34,153 nt of DNA. It comes from a virus. The stretch lies in IMG/VR virus record IMGVR_UViG_3300037493_006253, positions 1 to 34,153 of that record; one strand, written 5' to 3'. The position numbers were made by a program, and so were the translations under genes. Of this stretch, positions 6,871-15,750 are shown one piece after another (the stretch's first letter is position 1; the number at the start of each line of letters is the position of its first letter). The notes beneath the pieces were generated by a model, which saw only the letters and a list, made by a program, of their open reading frames with translations, was not told where the DNA came from and searched no databases.

Positions 6871-8997
6871 TTACTTGATCTCGCTGAGCGCGAGCGTCCC
6901 GCGCGTGATGATGTAGCTCGCCGGGGTCATCACGTTGCCGTCCACGTCCACGAAGCCCTCGTGGCCCGGCGCCGCCAGCGTCACGTTCGCATAGTCCATG
7001 CCCTTCGTCGCCGCCTTGATGGTGTCATGGACGAACTGCTTGTAGAGGGGCTGCGCGAAGTCACGCCCCCGTAGGACCTCCAGCAGCGCCTGCTCGATGT
7101 CCGCTAGCACCTCAGCCGCCACGTAGCTCGGCACCACCTTGACCGCCACCGCCACGTCCACCGGCACGAGCATCGCGCTACCGTCCGTCACCTGCACGAG
7201 CTGCGTGACTTCCTTAATGCCGTCAAGGTAGGCCTGGAGCCCATAGATGAGGCCCGCTGCGGGGGCCACGTAGTCCCCATCCCCATTCACGCTCACGATG
7301 GGCACCTGCACGTAGTTCGCCTTGCAATCCGCGTCAAACAGCGTCGAGAGGTGCGCCTGGAGGTCGACCACAACCGCAAGGATGTCCGCCTGGAGCTGCG
7401 CCGCGCTCCCCGGCAAGGGCGCGATGGCGTCAGCCGCATTGCCTACCGTCACCGTCGTGCTGTTCACGAGGGCCGTCAGCGTGGCCAAATACTGCGCTAG
7501 GGTGGCCTGGCCCGTGCCCGTTGGGGTGAGCAGCTGCTGGAGGGTAAACCCATAGCCGTCCAGCTTGGTCGCTGCGGATCCGCCGTTGCTGAGGCTCGTG
7601 CTGATGGTGCCCCCCTGCGCCGCCAGCGTCCGCGAGTAGTTCGCCAGCGTCGTGTCGCTGGGGTAGGTGGTCCTGATATAATTGTCGAGGCTCGTCAGCG
7701 TCGTGCCCATCGCCTGATAGGCCGCGTTCCCCGTCGTCATCTCCACTTGTAGCTGCTGCGCCACCACCCGCACATTGGCCGCCTGAACCTCCAGGGCGCT
7801 CCGCAGGCTCCCCATCTCCGCGAGGAGCGCCTGCATCTCTGCAAGGAGATCCTGTGCCGTAGCGATGTCCGCCGCCGCCTCCGCCTCGGCTGGCCCCACG
7901 AGCAACACGTAATTCGCTAGGTAGCCATCGATCTGCTCGCACTCCCCCACGAGGATCGCATCCTCGGCCGAGGCCCGCACGTTGATCGCATAGCCCTTCG
8001 CCACGCGGCCATAAAGGGGGTCAGAAAAGCCGTTGACCTGCGCCTGGTAATCAGTCTGTGTGATGGCCGCCCCGCGCGCCGCGAAGGCGTAGGGGGCCAG
8101 CTTGCGGGCCTCATCCGGCGACTCGGGATCCGCCCCGCCGCTCGCCCCCAACGGGTTCGTGCAGGCGATCTTGATGGCCGCCCCGCCGACGCTCAGCACG
8201 TCAATCACGCTCGTCACGGTGCCCGCCGCGGCCCGCCCCGTCGCCCCGTGGATCAGCGTGTACTGGATCTTGACATCCGCCCCGGCCTCAGGAATGTTCC
8301 CCGCCACGCCATCCCCACACGCCACGGCAGGAGGATCATAGAGGTAGTCCACCTCGTACTGGTTCGTCGGCGTGAAATCGAGGAAGTCGTGCTCGGCCCA
8401 CTCCGCGCCGTCAATCCACACGCGCACGCTCCCCTGCGCGACCCAGACGCCGTTCGCGGGATCCCCGCCCTGCATGCGGAAGCGCTGGTTCTGCGCCCCG
8501 TCCCCCGTGTAGCCCACGGTCCTCGAGGCGCCCTCGCGGCACGCCACGGTGATCGTCGCGGTGCCCGGCGCCAGGAAGGTCGGCGCCACGGTCTCGAAGA
8601 TTAAGCCCGAGGGGCCCCCAAAGCGAAACCCCGCCTGGAGCTGCGCGGGCGCCGGGATCGCTGGGGTGAACGTCAGGGCGAGGTCGACCGTCGCCGCACT
8701 CGCCGGCCGCATCTTGTAGCCGATCTGCTTAACCAGCTTGGCCACCGCGGAATGCGTGCGCGCCGTGTCGAGGTAGCAGTCGCTCGCCACGCGGTCCATG
8801 TACCAGCAGAGCTGCCCCACCGCGTTCGCCATGAGGTCAATGAGCATGATGCCCACCGCGGTCGAGGCATAGTCGTTGTAGATCGTCGCGTACTCGACCT
8901 TGAGCCGGCGCAGCAGGCTATCGAAGATCGACGCGTAGTCCTTCGCCGCGTACTTCACGGCGTTCAGAGGCTTGCGGTCCGCTACGGGGACTCCCAT
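6871..8997 (-). CDS. Baseplate wedge protein, gp6/J-like, with large insertion (708 aa)
   Basis: The start is the ATG at 8995-8997, preceded by AAGGAG; the in-frame upstream extension is Arg-rich shadow sequence of the gene before it. The N-terminus (KYAAKDYASIFDSLL, then STAVGIMLIDLMANAVGQLCWYMDR) is typical of baseplate J/gp6 proteins, which form the ring that triggers sheath contraction. The family hallmark is at ~286-320 (GGADPESPDEARKLAP, then GAAITQTDYQAQV). Residues ~368-560 are an Ala/Gln/Leu-rich, probably coiled-coil insertion inside the conserved C-terminal part, between NYVLLVG at 362-368 and NYVQVPIVSV at 561-570. The gene lies between gp25-like and fibre genes, as expected. Confidence 0.86.
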   Translation of the reverse strand: MGVPVADRKPLNAVKYAAKDYASIFDSLLRRLKVEYATIYNDYASTAVGIMLIDLMANAVGQLCWYMDRVASDCYLDTARTHSAVAKLVKQIGYKMRPASAATVDLALTFTPAIPAPAQLQAGFRFGGPSGLIFETVAPTFLAPGTATITVACREGASRTVGYTGDGAQNQRFRMQGGDPANGVWVAQGSVRVWIDGAEWAEHDFLDFTPTNQYEVDYLYDPPAVACGDGVAGNIPEAGADVKIQYTLIHGATGRAAAGTVTSVIDVLSVGGAAIKIACTNPLGASGGADPESPDEARKLAPYAFAARGAAITQTDYQAQVNGFSDPLYGRVAKGYAINVRASAEDAILVGECEQIDGYLANYVLLVGPAEAEAAADIATAQDLLAEMQALLAEMGSLRSALEVQAANVRVVAQQLQVEMTTGNAAYQAMGTTLTSLDNYIRTTYPSDTTLANYSRTLAAQGGTISTSLSNGGSAATKLDGYGFTLQQLLTPTGTGQATLAQYLATLTALVNSTTVTVGNAADAIAPLPGSAAQLQADILAVVVDLQAHLSTLFDADCKANYVQVPIVSVNGDGDYVAPAAGLIYGLQAYLDGIKEVTQLVQVTDGSAMLVPVDVAVAVKVVPSYVAAEVLADIEQALLEVLRGRDFAQPLYKQFVHDTIKAATKGMDYANVTLAAPGHEGFVDVDGNVMTPASYIITRGTLALSEIK

Positions 8998-9010
8998 GCT
9001 CAACTCCTTC

Positions 9011-9427
9011 TCACGGCCCGATCGGGGCGCCCTGGATCGGCACCTGCTGCTGGTACACCTGGTTGTTGATCCGGTACACCACGTCGAGCACGATCGCCGT
9101 GTCCTCCAGGCCCACATCCTTGCCCCGGCGCGCCTCGACCGACAATACCTCAGCACGGGGCTCGAACAAAGCGATCGCGCGCGCCGTCACGGCCGCCACA
9201 CGCGCCTGCGTGAGCGGATCTAAGTTGTCAAAGACGAAGGCCTGCAGGCTCGTCCCAAGGGCCCCGCGCATCACGCGCTCCCCCACGCTCGTCGTCATCA
9301 GCGCCTTGATCGAGTTGAACACCACGGCATCCAGCCCCTGCACCATCATGGGGAAGGCCTGGCTCCCCACCCGGAAGGGGTACGCGATGCTCCGCAGCAC
9401 CGTCGGCGTCGTCGTCGGCACCGGCAT
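9011..9427 (-). CDS. Baseplate wedge protein, gp25/GPW-like (138 aa)
   Basis: The protein begins MPVPTTTPTVLRSIAYPFRV and contains GLDAVVFNSIKALMTTSVGERVMRG near residues 30-55, followed by AFVFDNLDPLTQARVAAVTARAI. This is the arrangement of the gp25/gpW baseplate family (inner wedge component, lysozyme-like fold without activity), including the 'I-x-x-x-L-x-T-x-x-G-E-R' pattern. Length is normal for the family. The ATG overlaps the TGA of the small Pro-rich gene before it (TGATG), so the two are translationally coupled, and the J-like gene follows after 13 nt. Confidence 0.88.
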   Translation of the reverse strand: MPVPTTTPTVLRSIAYPFRVGSQAFPMMVQGLDAVVFNSIKALMTTSVGERVMRGALGTSLQAFVFDNLDPLTQARVAAVTARAIALFEPRAEVLSVEARRGKDVGLEDTAIVLDVVYRINNQVYQQQVPIQGAPIGP

Positions 9428-9585
9428 CAGACGGCCGCCTCGTCGGGGTCATCCAGGGGGCACGACGGCAGCTTGGGCAGCGCCGGGATCTTGGGCAGCG
9501 CCGGGAGGTCAAAGGGGAGCCCCGGCATCGGGATCGCCAGCGCCGGCGGCAACGGCAGGGGCGGGATCTTGCACTTCGTCGCCAT
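9427..9585 (-). CDS. Tiny Pro-rich protein, candidate spike tip (52 aa)
   Basis: This reading frame has a near-perfect AGGAGGT ribosome binding site (9591-9597) 5 nt before its ATG and ends in a TGATG overlap with the gp25-like gene, so it is very probably translated. Another ATG lies one codon upstream, but at only 2 nt from the binding site. The protein is dominated by Pro and Leu with tandem short units (IPPLPLPPALAIP, then LPALPKIPALPKLP) and has Cys near each end (residues 5 and 42) before an acidic tail (DDPDE). It sits between the OB-fold spike and the gp25-like gene, where many contractile tails encode a PAAR-type spike tip, and no PAAR gene is seen here. I infer a tip or spike-associated role. 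Two Cys could bind metal or form a disulphide. Confidence 0.7.
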   Translation of the reverse strand: MATKCKIPPLPLPPALAIPMPGLPFDLPALPKIPALPKLPSCPLDDPDEAAV

Positions 9586-9596
9586 CATCAACCTCC

Positions 9597-9616
9597 TTGC
9601 GTACGCGCGTACGCAA
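9597..9616. repeat. 20-bp perfect palindrome of alternating pyrimidine-purine steps
   Basis: TTGCGTACGCGCGTACGCAA is its own reverse complement. Its inner 18 bases strictly alternate pyrimidine and purine, the pattern that favours Z-DNA. On the transcribed strand it begins 5 nt after the stop codon of the spike gene and touches the ribosome binding site of the small Pro-rich gene. As RNA it could form an 8-bp stem with a 4-nt loop. The 18-bp core recurs exactly at 26222-26239. Confidence 0.85.
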
Positions 9617-9621
9617 CACCG

Positions 9622-10590
9622 TTACCCGATCGACACCACCTCGGACAGCTCCTTGTAGAGCATCGGCGGGGGGGTCGGCCCCAGCGTGCTGGGGGCCCCC
9701 GGCGCCGCGCACAGGTGCTGGTGGATCATCGACCACGCCAGGAACTTCATGCCCCGCACCGCGGGCTCGAACACCGGCCCGGCCCCGAGGCAGACCTTGC
9801 CCGCGTTCAGCCACGCCTTGCCCCCCGCCATCACCGTGGCGTCCCCCGGCGCGCTCAGCGTCGCGGCCCTCCCATCGAGCGCCAGCATGGCCCCGCTCTG
9901 GTTCGCCAGCGTGATCTTGTCCTTGCCCAGCGTGAGCCACGCGAGCACCTGGTTGGTGTCGGGGTCCACGTTCATGATCGTGACGCTCGCGTTCTTCGCG
10001 TCAATCGCGAGGTGCGTGCCGCTCTCCGCCATGAGGAGGATCCCGCCGTCCTTGTCCAGCGTGATCACGCTCCCGCTCTCCACCCCGCTGCCGTCGCCCT
10101 TGGCCAGCGTGATGTGCAAGTCCTCAGGCTTGTCGCCGAACCGCAGGTAGTGCCCCGCCGGCGTCTTGAACCCCTTGCGGAAGGCCTCCCCGCTCGCCGT
10201 CAGGGCCGTCCCCGCGGCGTCCTTGGGCAGCCACCCCCCGAGGTACACGGGCACCGTCATGTCCCCGTGCTCGAACATCACCCACACGGTGTCCCCCACC
10301 TCGGGCGGCACGAAGAGGCCGTGCATCTGCCCCGCCGTCCCCTTCGCGAGCCCCGGCCAGCAGGGGAGCGCCCAGTAGCCCTTCGGCACCTCAGCCTCCG
10401 TCGCCATGCCCAGCGCCGGCACCTGGATGCGGCAACGCCCCCGCTTCTCCTCGTCCTTGTTGTCGACGACGAGCCCCGTATAGAGCCCGTAGTAGCGGTT
10501 CGCGTGGTTCTCCAGGCCGTCCGCGTGGATCGCGTCCATCACGTAGCCCGCGGGGTCGTTCTTGCGGCGGCTGTCGGAGAGGTCGAACAT
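9622..10590 (-). CDS. Tail spike/baseplate puncturing protein, gp5/gpV OB-fold type (322 aa)
   Basis: Residues ~33-120 form the OB-fold typical of T4 gp5 N-terminal, P2 gpV and VgrG spikes (YYGLYTGLVVDNKDEEKRGR, then PPEVGDTVWVMFEHGDMTVPVYLGGW). Residues ~130-260 contain the beta-strand-rich region that follows it in these proteins (TPAGHYLRFGDKPEDLHI, SVITLDKDGGILLMAESG, THLAIDAKNASVTI). There is no lysozyme domain, so host wall digestion at entry is not shown here. The last ~60 residues include MIHQHLC and a Pro-rich linker. It lies 3 nt after the hub gene and upstream of the small tip candidate, forming the central spike operon. Confidence 0.85.
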   Translation of the reverse strand: MFDLSDSRRKNDPAGYVMDAIHADGLENHANRYYGLYTGLVVDNKDEEKRGRCRIQVPALGMATEAEVPKGYWALPCWPGLAKGTAGQMHGLFVPPEVGDTVWVMFEHGDMTVPVYLGGWLPKDAAGTALTASGEAFRKGFKTPAGHYLRFGDKPEDLHITLAKGDGSGVESGSVITLDKDGGILLMAESGTHLAIDAKNASVTIMNVDPDTNQVLAWLTLGKDKITLANQSGAMLALDGRAATLSAPGDATVMAGGKAWLNAGKVCLGAGPVFEPAVRGMKFLAWSMIHQHLCAAPGAPSTLGPTPPPMLYKELSEVVSIG

Positions 10591-10593
10591 CGT

Positions 10594-12006
10594 TCAGGCC
10601 TCCTTCATGGGCTGCGCCTGGGTCTGCGTCTGCGCCAGGTTGCTCGTCTGCGTGGAGCCCCACTTCACCAGCTCCAGCACCGTCTTCCAATCCCCCGGCG
10701 CGTAATTGTGCGTGAGCTTGTTCACCACGTAGGTCGCGTTGATCATCGAGCTGCACCCCGCCACCGCCACCACCGCGGCCGGCTGGATCTTGGGCAGGCC
10801 TAGGGTCGTCACCGTGAGCTGGATCGCCATGCGGTCCGCCGCCCCCACGCCCTTCTCCGCTAGTTCCGCCTGCGCCTTGGCCTGCGCTACACCGCCCGGC
10901 GCGGATACCGCCCGATTCGATGGCACGCCCTTCTTGCCACCGGGGTCCACCTTGACGTCCGCCTGCAGATCCCCCCGCTTGTCATCCTGCGCCTCGGACG
11001 CCACAGCGCTCCCCTTGGGGTCGCCCGGCCGCTCCCCGTCCTTCGGCCAGGTCCACAAGGGCTCTAAAACAAGCCCCGTGTCCTTCTCCAGCATGATCGC
11101 CCGCGTCCCCGCCGTGGCCCCCGGCACGGGCACCGCGTCCCACTTGCGGCCCTCCGCCCACATCGCGGCCCCCCCGCTGAACGACACGTCCAGGATCGGA
11201 TACTGCGCTGGCGTCGCCGTGGGGTCGAAGAGCCCGCGCAGCACTAGGCTGTACGTCGTGTTCTGGGTCGCAGAGTACCCCTTGGGGTAGTAGAAGATCG
11301 CCGGCTTAAAGCTCGACACCGAGGCAATCGCGTAGCCGAAGTGAAAGTCTAGGTTCGCCAGGCTCAGGATGCGCCGCACCGTGCGCATCAACGCCATGCT
11401 GCCCATCACCGCGTAGGCCGCCCCCTCCAGGTCCTTGCCCCCCACGCTGATCTGCTTGGACAGCGCGTCCAGCTTCGCCGCCCCCTCCCCCAATGGGATA
11501 GCCGTGTACCCCATGGCTAGCGCCAGCCCCTCCAGGATCGCCTTGGCCGAGGTCAACGCGAGATCCTCGCCTGGCTTCACATACTCCATCTGCCGCGCGT
11601 CCCGGAAGCTCGCCGTGAGCGACCCGCTCAGCTTGTCGCTGCTCAGCGCAAGCCCATCCCCGCCCTTGCCCAGGAACCCCGCGTAGTCCTCGGTGACCTC
11701 CGTCGCGCTCCCCGCCAGGTAGCCCAGGCGCGCCCGCACGAGGTTGTTGAAGTCAAACGCCCCCTGCTCCAGCAGGTAGATGCCCTCCTGGTAGGGGGCC
11801 TCGATCCCGATCGTGAGCCCGTCATGCATCCCCCCCTTGCTCATGGTCACGCTCACCGAGGTCACGAAGGGGCCGCCCATCACGGCATCGCTCGACGGGG
11901 CGTTCCCCGTGGGCCAGCGCCCCACGTCAAAGACCCACTCCTTGCCCGCCTTGTTGCGGATCTCCACCTGCGCGAAGGGGGCAAAGAAGTCTGCGCTCCC
12001 CGCCAT
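10594..12006 (-). CDS. Baseplate hub protein, gp27/gpD-like (470 aa)
   Basis: The order LysM-type protein, this protein, OB-fold spike is that of gpX-gpD-gpV and of T4-like hub modules. The N-terminus (FAPFAQVEIRNKAG, then VTSVSVTMSKGG) resembles the beta-barrel start of hub proteins. A segment near 93-112 (RLGYLAGSATEVTEDYAGFL) fits their strand-turn pattern, with a D-x-x-GFL ending. Residues ~330-400 are a Gly/Pro/Lys-rich linker, and residues ~435-455 (INATYVVNKLTHNYAPGDW) match the common C-terminal hub motif 'Y-x-V-x-x-x-x-H-x-[IY]-x-x-G-x-W/F'. It would form the trimer that joins the tube to the spike. It begins directly after the stop of the preceding gene. Confidence 0.75.
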   Translation of the reverse strand: MAGSADFFAPFAQVEIRNKAGKEWVFDVGRWPTGNAPSSDAVMGGPFVTSVSVTMSKGGMHDGLTIGIEAPYQEGIYLLEQGAFDFNNLVRARLGYLAGSATEVTEDYAGFLGKGGDGLALSSDKLSGSLTASFRDARQMEYVKPGEDLALTSAKAILEGLALAMGYTAIPLGEGAAKLDALSKQISVGGKDLEGAAYAVMGSMALMRTVRRILSLANLDFHFGYAIASVSSFKPAIFYYPKGYSATQNTTYSLVLRGLFDPTATPAQYPILDVSFSGGAAMWAEGRKWDAVPVPGATAGTRAIMLEKDTGLVLEPLWTWPKDGERPGDPKGSAVASEAQDDKRGDLQADVKVDPGGKKGVPSNRAVSAPGGVAQAKAQAELAEKGVGAADRMAIQLTVTTLGLPKIQPAAVVAVAGCSSMINATYVVNKLTHNYAPGDWKTVLELVKWGSTQTSNLAQTQTQAQPMKEA

Positions 12007-12369
12007 CTAGCGCCCCCCCAAGATCCGGTTGCGCACGTAGTCCGCCGCCGGCACGTAGAGCGTCATCCCCGGATAGATCTCGTTGTCCGGCAGGTCGAGC
12101 CCGTTGCGCAGGGCGAGCACCCACCACAGGGCCTCATCCTGGTAGAACTCCAGCGCGATCTGGTCTAGCCGCTTGGCGCGCCCCTCGATCACCACCGCTG
12201 ACTCGTGGTTGGCCACGTCCGGCAGCGCGGGGGGCTCGAACGGCGTGTAGAACCGCACGTAGGCGTCCACCTCGCTGTCGAACACATACTCCTCGGCCAT
12301 GCGGCGCATCGGCGAGGAGACCGGCGCTTGGAGCGTCCGCAGCGTGTTGCCCTTCCCGAGATCCGCCAT
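12007..12369 (-). CDS. Baseplate LysM-like / gp53-like protein (120 aa)
   Basis: The C-terminal half carries a LysM-like core: RLDQIALEFYQDEALWWVLA, then LPDNEIYPGMTLYVP. The wording RLDxIAxxFYxDxxLWWVxA is that of T4 gp53-type and P2 gpX-type baseplate proteins, which link the wedge or hub rather than bind peptidoglycan. Length fits these small proteins. The ATG lies 8 nt after the tape measure stop, and the stop abuts the hub gene, so it belongs to the hub operon. Confidence 0.8.
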   Translation of the reverse strand: MADLGKGNTLRTLQAPVSSPMRRMAEEYVFDSEVDAYVRFYTPFEPPALPDVANHESAVVIEGRAKRLDQIALEFYQDEALWWVLALRNGLDLPDNEIYPGMTLYVPAADYVRNRILGGR

Positions 12370-12377
12370 CGCCTACC

Positions 12378-15300
12378 TCACTTCGGCGGGGGCGCCGCCG
12401 CCCCGTTGCCCTGCGGGATCTGCGCCCACCCGCTGCCCGCCCCCGGCGTCCAGCCCTTGAGCCCCGCCGTGTTGTCCTTGATCTCCGTGAGCACCTTGCG
12501 CGTCTCCACGCCATCCAGCACCACCGCGTTGATCACGCCGTAGAGCCCGCTCATGTCGAGGCTCGACTTGAGGACCTTCTTGTCGTCCTCGGTCAGGATG
12601 CCCGCGTACTGCGCCGTGATCTTCCCGAAGATCTCCTGGTTGATCGGGCTGTTCTTGAACTCCTCCAAGGCCTTGGCCTGGAAGGCGTCGATCGCGAACA
12701 CGGCCGACTGCTCCAGCACCGTCGCGAAGCCCGTCTCGAAGGAGGCCTGCGCTCCCGTGATGCCGTCCATGAGGCACTCCAGGACGTTCGCGCCGGCGTC
12801 CCATAGCACGTAGCCCGACAGCGGCCCCTCCTTCGGGGGGCTGTTGCCGAAGATCTGGTTGCCAATGCTCTTCGTGAAGGTGTCCCCCACGACCTTTGTC
12901 ATCTGCGGCTCGGCCTCGACCACCCCCTTGCCGACCTCGCCCAAGATCGTGATGCCCGCCGCCGCGGCCTTCGCGATCAGCTCCTGCGAGGGCCCCGCCA
13001 CGCTCTGCCCATAGGCCTCAGCGAGCCGCACCTGCAAGTTGTTCGCCTGAATCATCATCTGGTCGATGTCGGCCTGGCTCTTAGTCGCCCATGCCTTCTG
13101 CAGCGTGTCGAGCTGCTCGTACCGGAACTGGTCCTTGCGCTGCTGAACCTGCCACGGAGCGAAGGCCTTGTCTCCAAACGCGCCCGCCTGCTCCTGCGCC
13201 GCGGCCTTCTGCTCGATCTCCGCGGCCTGCATCTGGAAGGCTGGCACCGCCTGGACCTTGGCAAAGGTCGCCGCCATGCGGCCCATGTCGATCTTCTGCC
13301 CCGAGACCTCACTGACGTAATTGCTCCCCTTCAAACGCCCCGTCTCGCCCGCATAGTCCTTCTGAGTGCGCAACGCGTCCTTGAGCGCCCGGTCCATCTT
13401 GGTCACGTCGCCCGTGGTGCCTGTCCGCCCAAAGTCCTCGTTGATGTTCTGCCGGTCGATGCGCGTAGTCTCCTGAAGGCCCTTGACCTTCTTGTACTGC
13501 GCATCGATCTTCGCCGTGGTCTTGGCGATCTGCTCATCAAGCCCCTTGTTTAGGTAGTCAAACCACGCGTTGATCGCCACCACGCCGATCCCCGTGATAA
13601 CCCCCGCGAGCCCGAGCAGACCGGGGCTTGCCTGGGCCGCGGCCCCGATCCCGTTGAACGCCAGGCCCAGGGCGCCCCCCACCACCTTCGTGATGATCAT
13701 CCCCACGCCAGGGATCTGCGCGGCGAGGCCCCCCATCACCCCCACCATCGCCACCTTCCCGAGGACGCCCGTGTTGTCCCACATCTTCCCGAAGAACGCC
13801 TTGATCTTAGCGATCCCCTGATCGATGGGGCCACCCTCGCTCGTGAGATAGGCCCACGCGTCCTCCCCCGCCTGCGCAATAGCCGGCCACACCGACTCCT
13901 TGAACCACGTGGTGAAATCCACCCACCCCGCCTTCACGTGCGGCACGATCTTGTCCCAGATCGCCCACGCCTGATCCTTGATCTTGATCCACAGGGGCTC
14001 GAACTGCTTCCAGATCTCGTCCCGCGTGGCCTGTGGCAGCATGAACCACCCCGCGATGCCCCCGACGATCCCCGCGAAGGGCCCCATGCCCAGGGTCTCC
14101 ATGAGCGGCGCGATCGACTCGCGGACCTTCCCCACGCCGTCCATCGCCAACTCCAGGCCGATCCCGAACTTCTGGGCGTCCTTGGTGTTCATCCCCATCT
14201 GCTTGCCGAAATGGAGCATCACGCCCTTGGCGCCCATCTGGTCGAATACGGAGTACGCCTTGATGAGCGGCCCCCACGTGGCATCGCTGGCCATGGCCTT
14301 GGCCTGCTTGCCCATCTCCTTGTAGCTCGCGATCTCCTCCTTCACGAACCCCTTGACCTCGGGGCGCGTGATCGCGCGGATGCGCGTCTGGAACATCTCC
14401 TTGGCCATGTCGAGGCCCTCCTGCAGGGTGCGCCCGCTGGAGTAGGAGTCGTTCGCGAACTTCTTGAGGGCCCCATCCGCCTTGACCGTGGCCGTGCTCA
14501 TCTTCTCCAGGGCCGTGGCCCCCTGCGTCGTGCTCATGGCCAGGTAGACCGCATTGCTACCGGCCTCCCCGAAGGTCTCCGTGAGGTCGCCAAGGACCGC
14601 AGCGTCGAGCTGCTTCCCGCTCTGCTGCGCGACCTTCATCCACTTGCCCATCTCGGCCATGCCGGCCGCGGAGTCCTGCGAGCCGAGGGCGATCATGCGC
14701 ATCGCCTCCTCGGTCCCCATCCCGAGGGCGCTGAGCTTCGTGAAGATGTCCGGCATCTCCCCGAGGCCTAGCTGCGCGCGCTCCACGGCCACCTGCCACT
14801 CCAGGAACTTGTTGGAGGTCTCCGAGGCCGCCTTCGAGGCCTCCTCCCCGCTGAGCCCCATCTGGTGATAGGCCCCCGCGAGACGCACCGAGGCCTGCAC
14901 CGTGCCCTGGATCTCAGCCGCCGAACGCATGTGCGTGGCCACCTGCTTAGCGAGGATCGTGTTAAGGCCGCCCATCTGATCGCCCATCTGGGTGAACATC
15001 TGCGCGCCGATCCCGCCCTGATTGCCCATGGCGACCATGTACTCCAAGGTCTGCTTGGCCTGCTTGCCCGTGAAGCCCCACGACGCCACGAGGTCCCCGC
15101 CCAGGGCCCCGAGCTGCTCCGTGGCCATGCCCGTGCCCTCGGCGAGCTTCACGAACTCCTGCGTGCTCATCCCCAAAGCATCGAACACGCTCTTCGAGGC
15201 CTCGCCCGCATTGCGCAGGGCCCCCATCGTCTTGACCACGGTCTCCACGCCCACGTTCATGCCGTAGGCCATGCCGCTGGCCTGCCCCGTGAGCTTCTTC

Positions 15301-15704
15301 AGCTCCGCCCCCGTGACGCCCATCATCGCCAGGGCGGGCCGCGCCTGCTGCGCGTAGCTCGCCCCGATGCTCTCCATGCTGTTGCTGAGATTGCCGCTGT
15401 CCTGCGTGAGGCTGCGGACGCCACTCGCGATCGTCGAGAGGTTGAAGCTGTTGACGCGGTTCCTAACGCTATTGGAGAAGGCCCCCGCGAGGCCCTTGGC
15501 CATGCCCCCGACCCCCAGCGCCGCCTTGCCCGCGCCGCCCGCCACGGCCTTGAGGGCCCCCGCGAGCTTGCCCCCCGCCGCGAGGCCGTTCTGCGTGGCC
15601 AGCCCCTTGTTGATCTTGGTGATCGAGTCGAGCGCAGACCCCATGGCCCGGCCCATGCCGTCATCCCGCGCCCCGAAGCTAAAGGCGAACCCGAGCTTGG
15701 CCAT
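12378..15704 (-). CDS. Tail tape measure protein (1108 aa)
   Basis: This is the longest gene of the window and directly follows the tail assembly chaperone pair, as in most phages. The N-terminal ~110 residues are Gly/Ala/Lys-rich, the middle is long and helical with many Met, Ala and Gln, and there are hydrophobic stretches near ~545-565 (GPFAGIVGGIAGWFMLP) and ~650-715 (VAMVGVMGGLAAQIPGVGMI, GLLGLAGVITGIGVVAI) that could insert in the host membrane at ejection. Near the C-terminus the motif NSPPKEGPLSGYVLWDAGANV is the frequent 'SPPxxGPL' end of tape measures. With the usual ~1.5 angstrom per residue, a tail of roughly 160-170 nm is expected (inference). No peptidase or lysozyme motif was recognised. 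Confidence 0.9.
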   Translation of the reverse strand: MAKLGFAFSFGARDDGMGRAMGSALDSITKINKGLATQNGLAAGGKLAGALKAVAGGAGKAALGVGGMAKGLAGAFSNSVRNRVNSFNLSTIASGVRSLTQDSGNLSNSMESIGASYAQQARPALAMMGVTGAELKKLTGQASGMAYGMNVGVETVVKTMGALRNAGEASKSVFDALGMSTQEFVKLAEGTGMATEQLGALGGDLVASWGFTGKQAKQTLEYMVAMGNQGGIGAQMFTQMGDQMGGLNTILAKQVATHMRSAAEIQGTVQASVRLAGAYHQMGLSGEEASKAASETSNKFLEWQVAVERAQLGLGEMPDIFTKLSALGMGTEEAMRMIALGSQDSAAGMAEMGKWMKVAQQSGKQLDAAVLGDLTETFGEAGSNAVYLAMSTTQGATALEKMSTATVKADGALKKFANDSYSSGRTLQEGLDMAKEMFQTRIRAITRPEVKGFVKEEIASYKEMGKQAKAMASDATWGPLIKAYSVFDQMGAKGVMLHFGKQMGMNTKDAQKFGIGLELAMDGVGKVRESIAPLMETLGMGPFAGIVGGIAGWFMLPQATRDEIWKQFEPLWIKIKDQAWAIWDKIVPHVKAGWVDFTTWFKESVWPAIAQAGEDAWAYLTSEGGPIDQGIAKIKAFFGKMWDNTGVLGKVAMVGVMGGLAAQIPGVGMIITKVVGGALGLAFNGIGAAAQASPGLLGLAGVITGIGVVAINAWFDYLNKGLDEQIAKTTAKIDAQYKKVKGLQETTRIDRQNINEDFGRTGTTGDVTKMDRALKDALRTQKDYAGETGRLKGSNYVSEVSGQKIDMGRMAATFAKVQAVPAFQMQAAEIEQKAAAQEQAGAFGDKAFAPWQVQQRKDQFRYEQLDTLQKAWATKSQADIDQMMIQANNLQVRLAEAYGQSVAGPSQELIAKAAAAGITILGEVGKGVVEAEPQMTKVVGDTFTKSIGNQIFGNSPPKEGPLSGYVLWDAGANVLECLMDGITGAQASFETGFATVLEQSAVFAIDAFQAKALEEFKNSPINQEIFGKITAQYAGILTEDDKKVLKSSLDMSGLYGVINAVVLDGVETRKVLTEIKDNTAGLKGWTPGAGSGWAQIPQGNGAAAPPPK

Positions 15705-15726
15705 CGCTATCCTCTTCGCCCCCGGT

Positions 15727-15744
15727 TGCGCATGCGCATGCGCA
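15727..15744. repeat. 18-bp perfect palindrome of alternating pyrimidine-purine steps
   Basis: TGCGCATGCGCATGCGCA is identical to its reverse complement and alternates pyrimidine and purine throughout. It lies 6 nt after the stop codon of the frameshifted chaperone and upstream of the tape measure ribosome binding site. It is a sequence variant (GCATGC in place of CGTACG) of the palindromes at 9597 and 26222, in the same position relative to genes. Confidence 0.85.
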
Positions 15745-15750
15745 GCGCGC

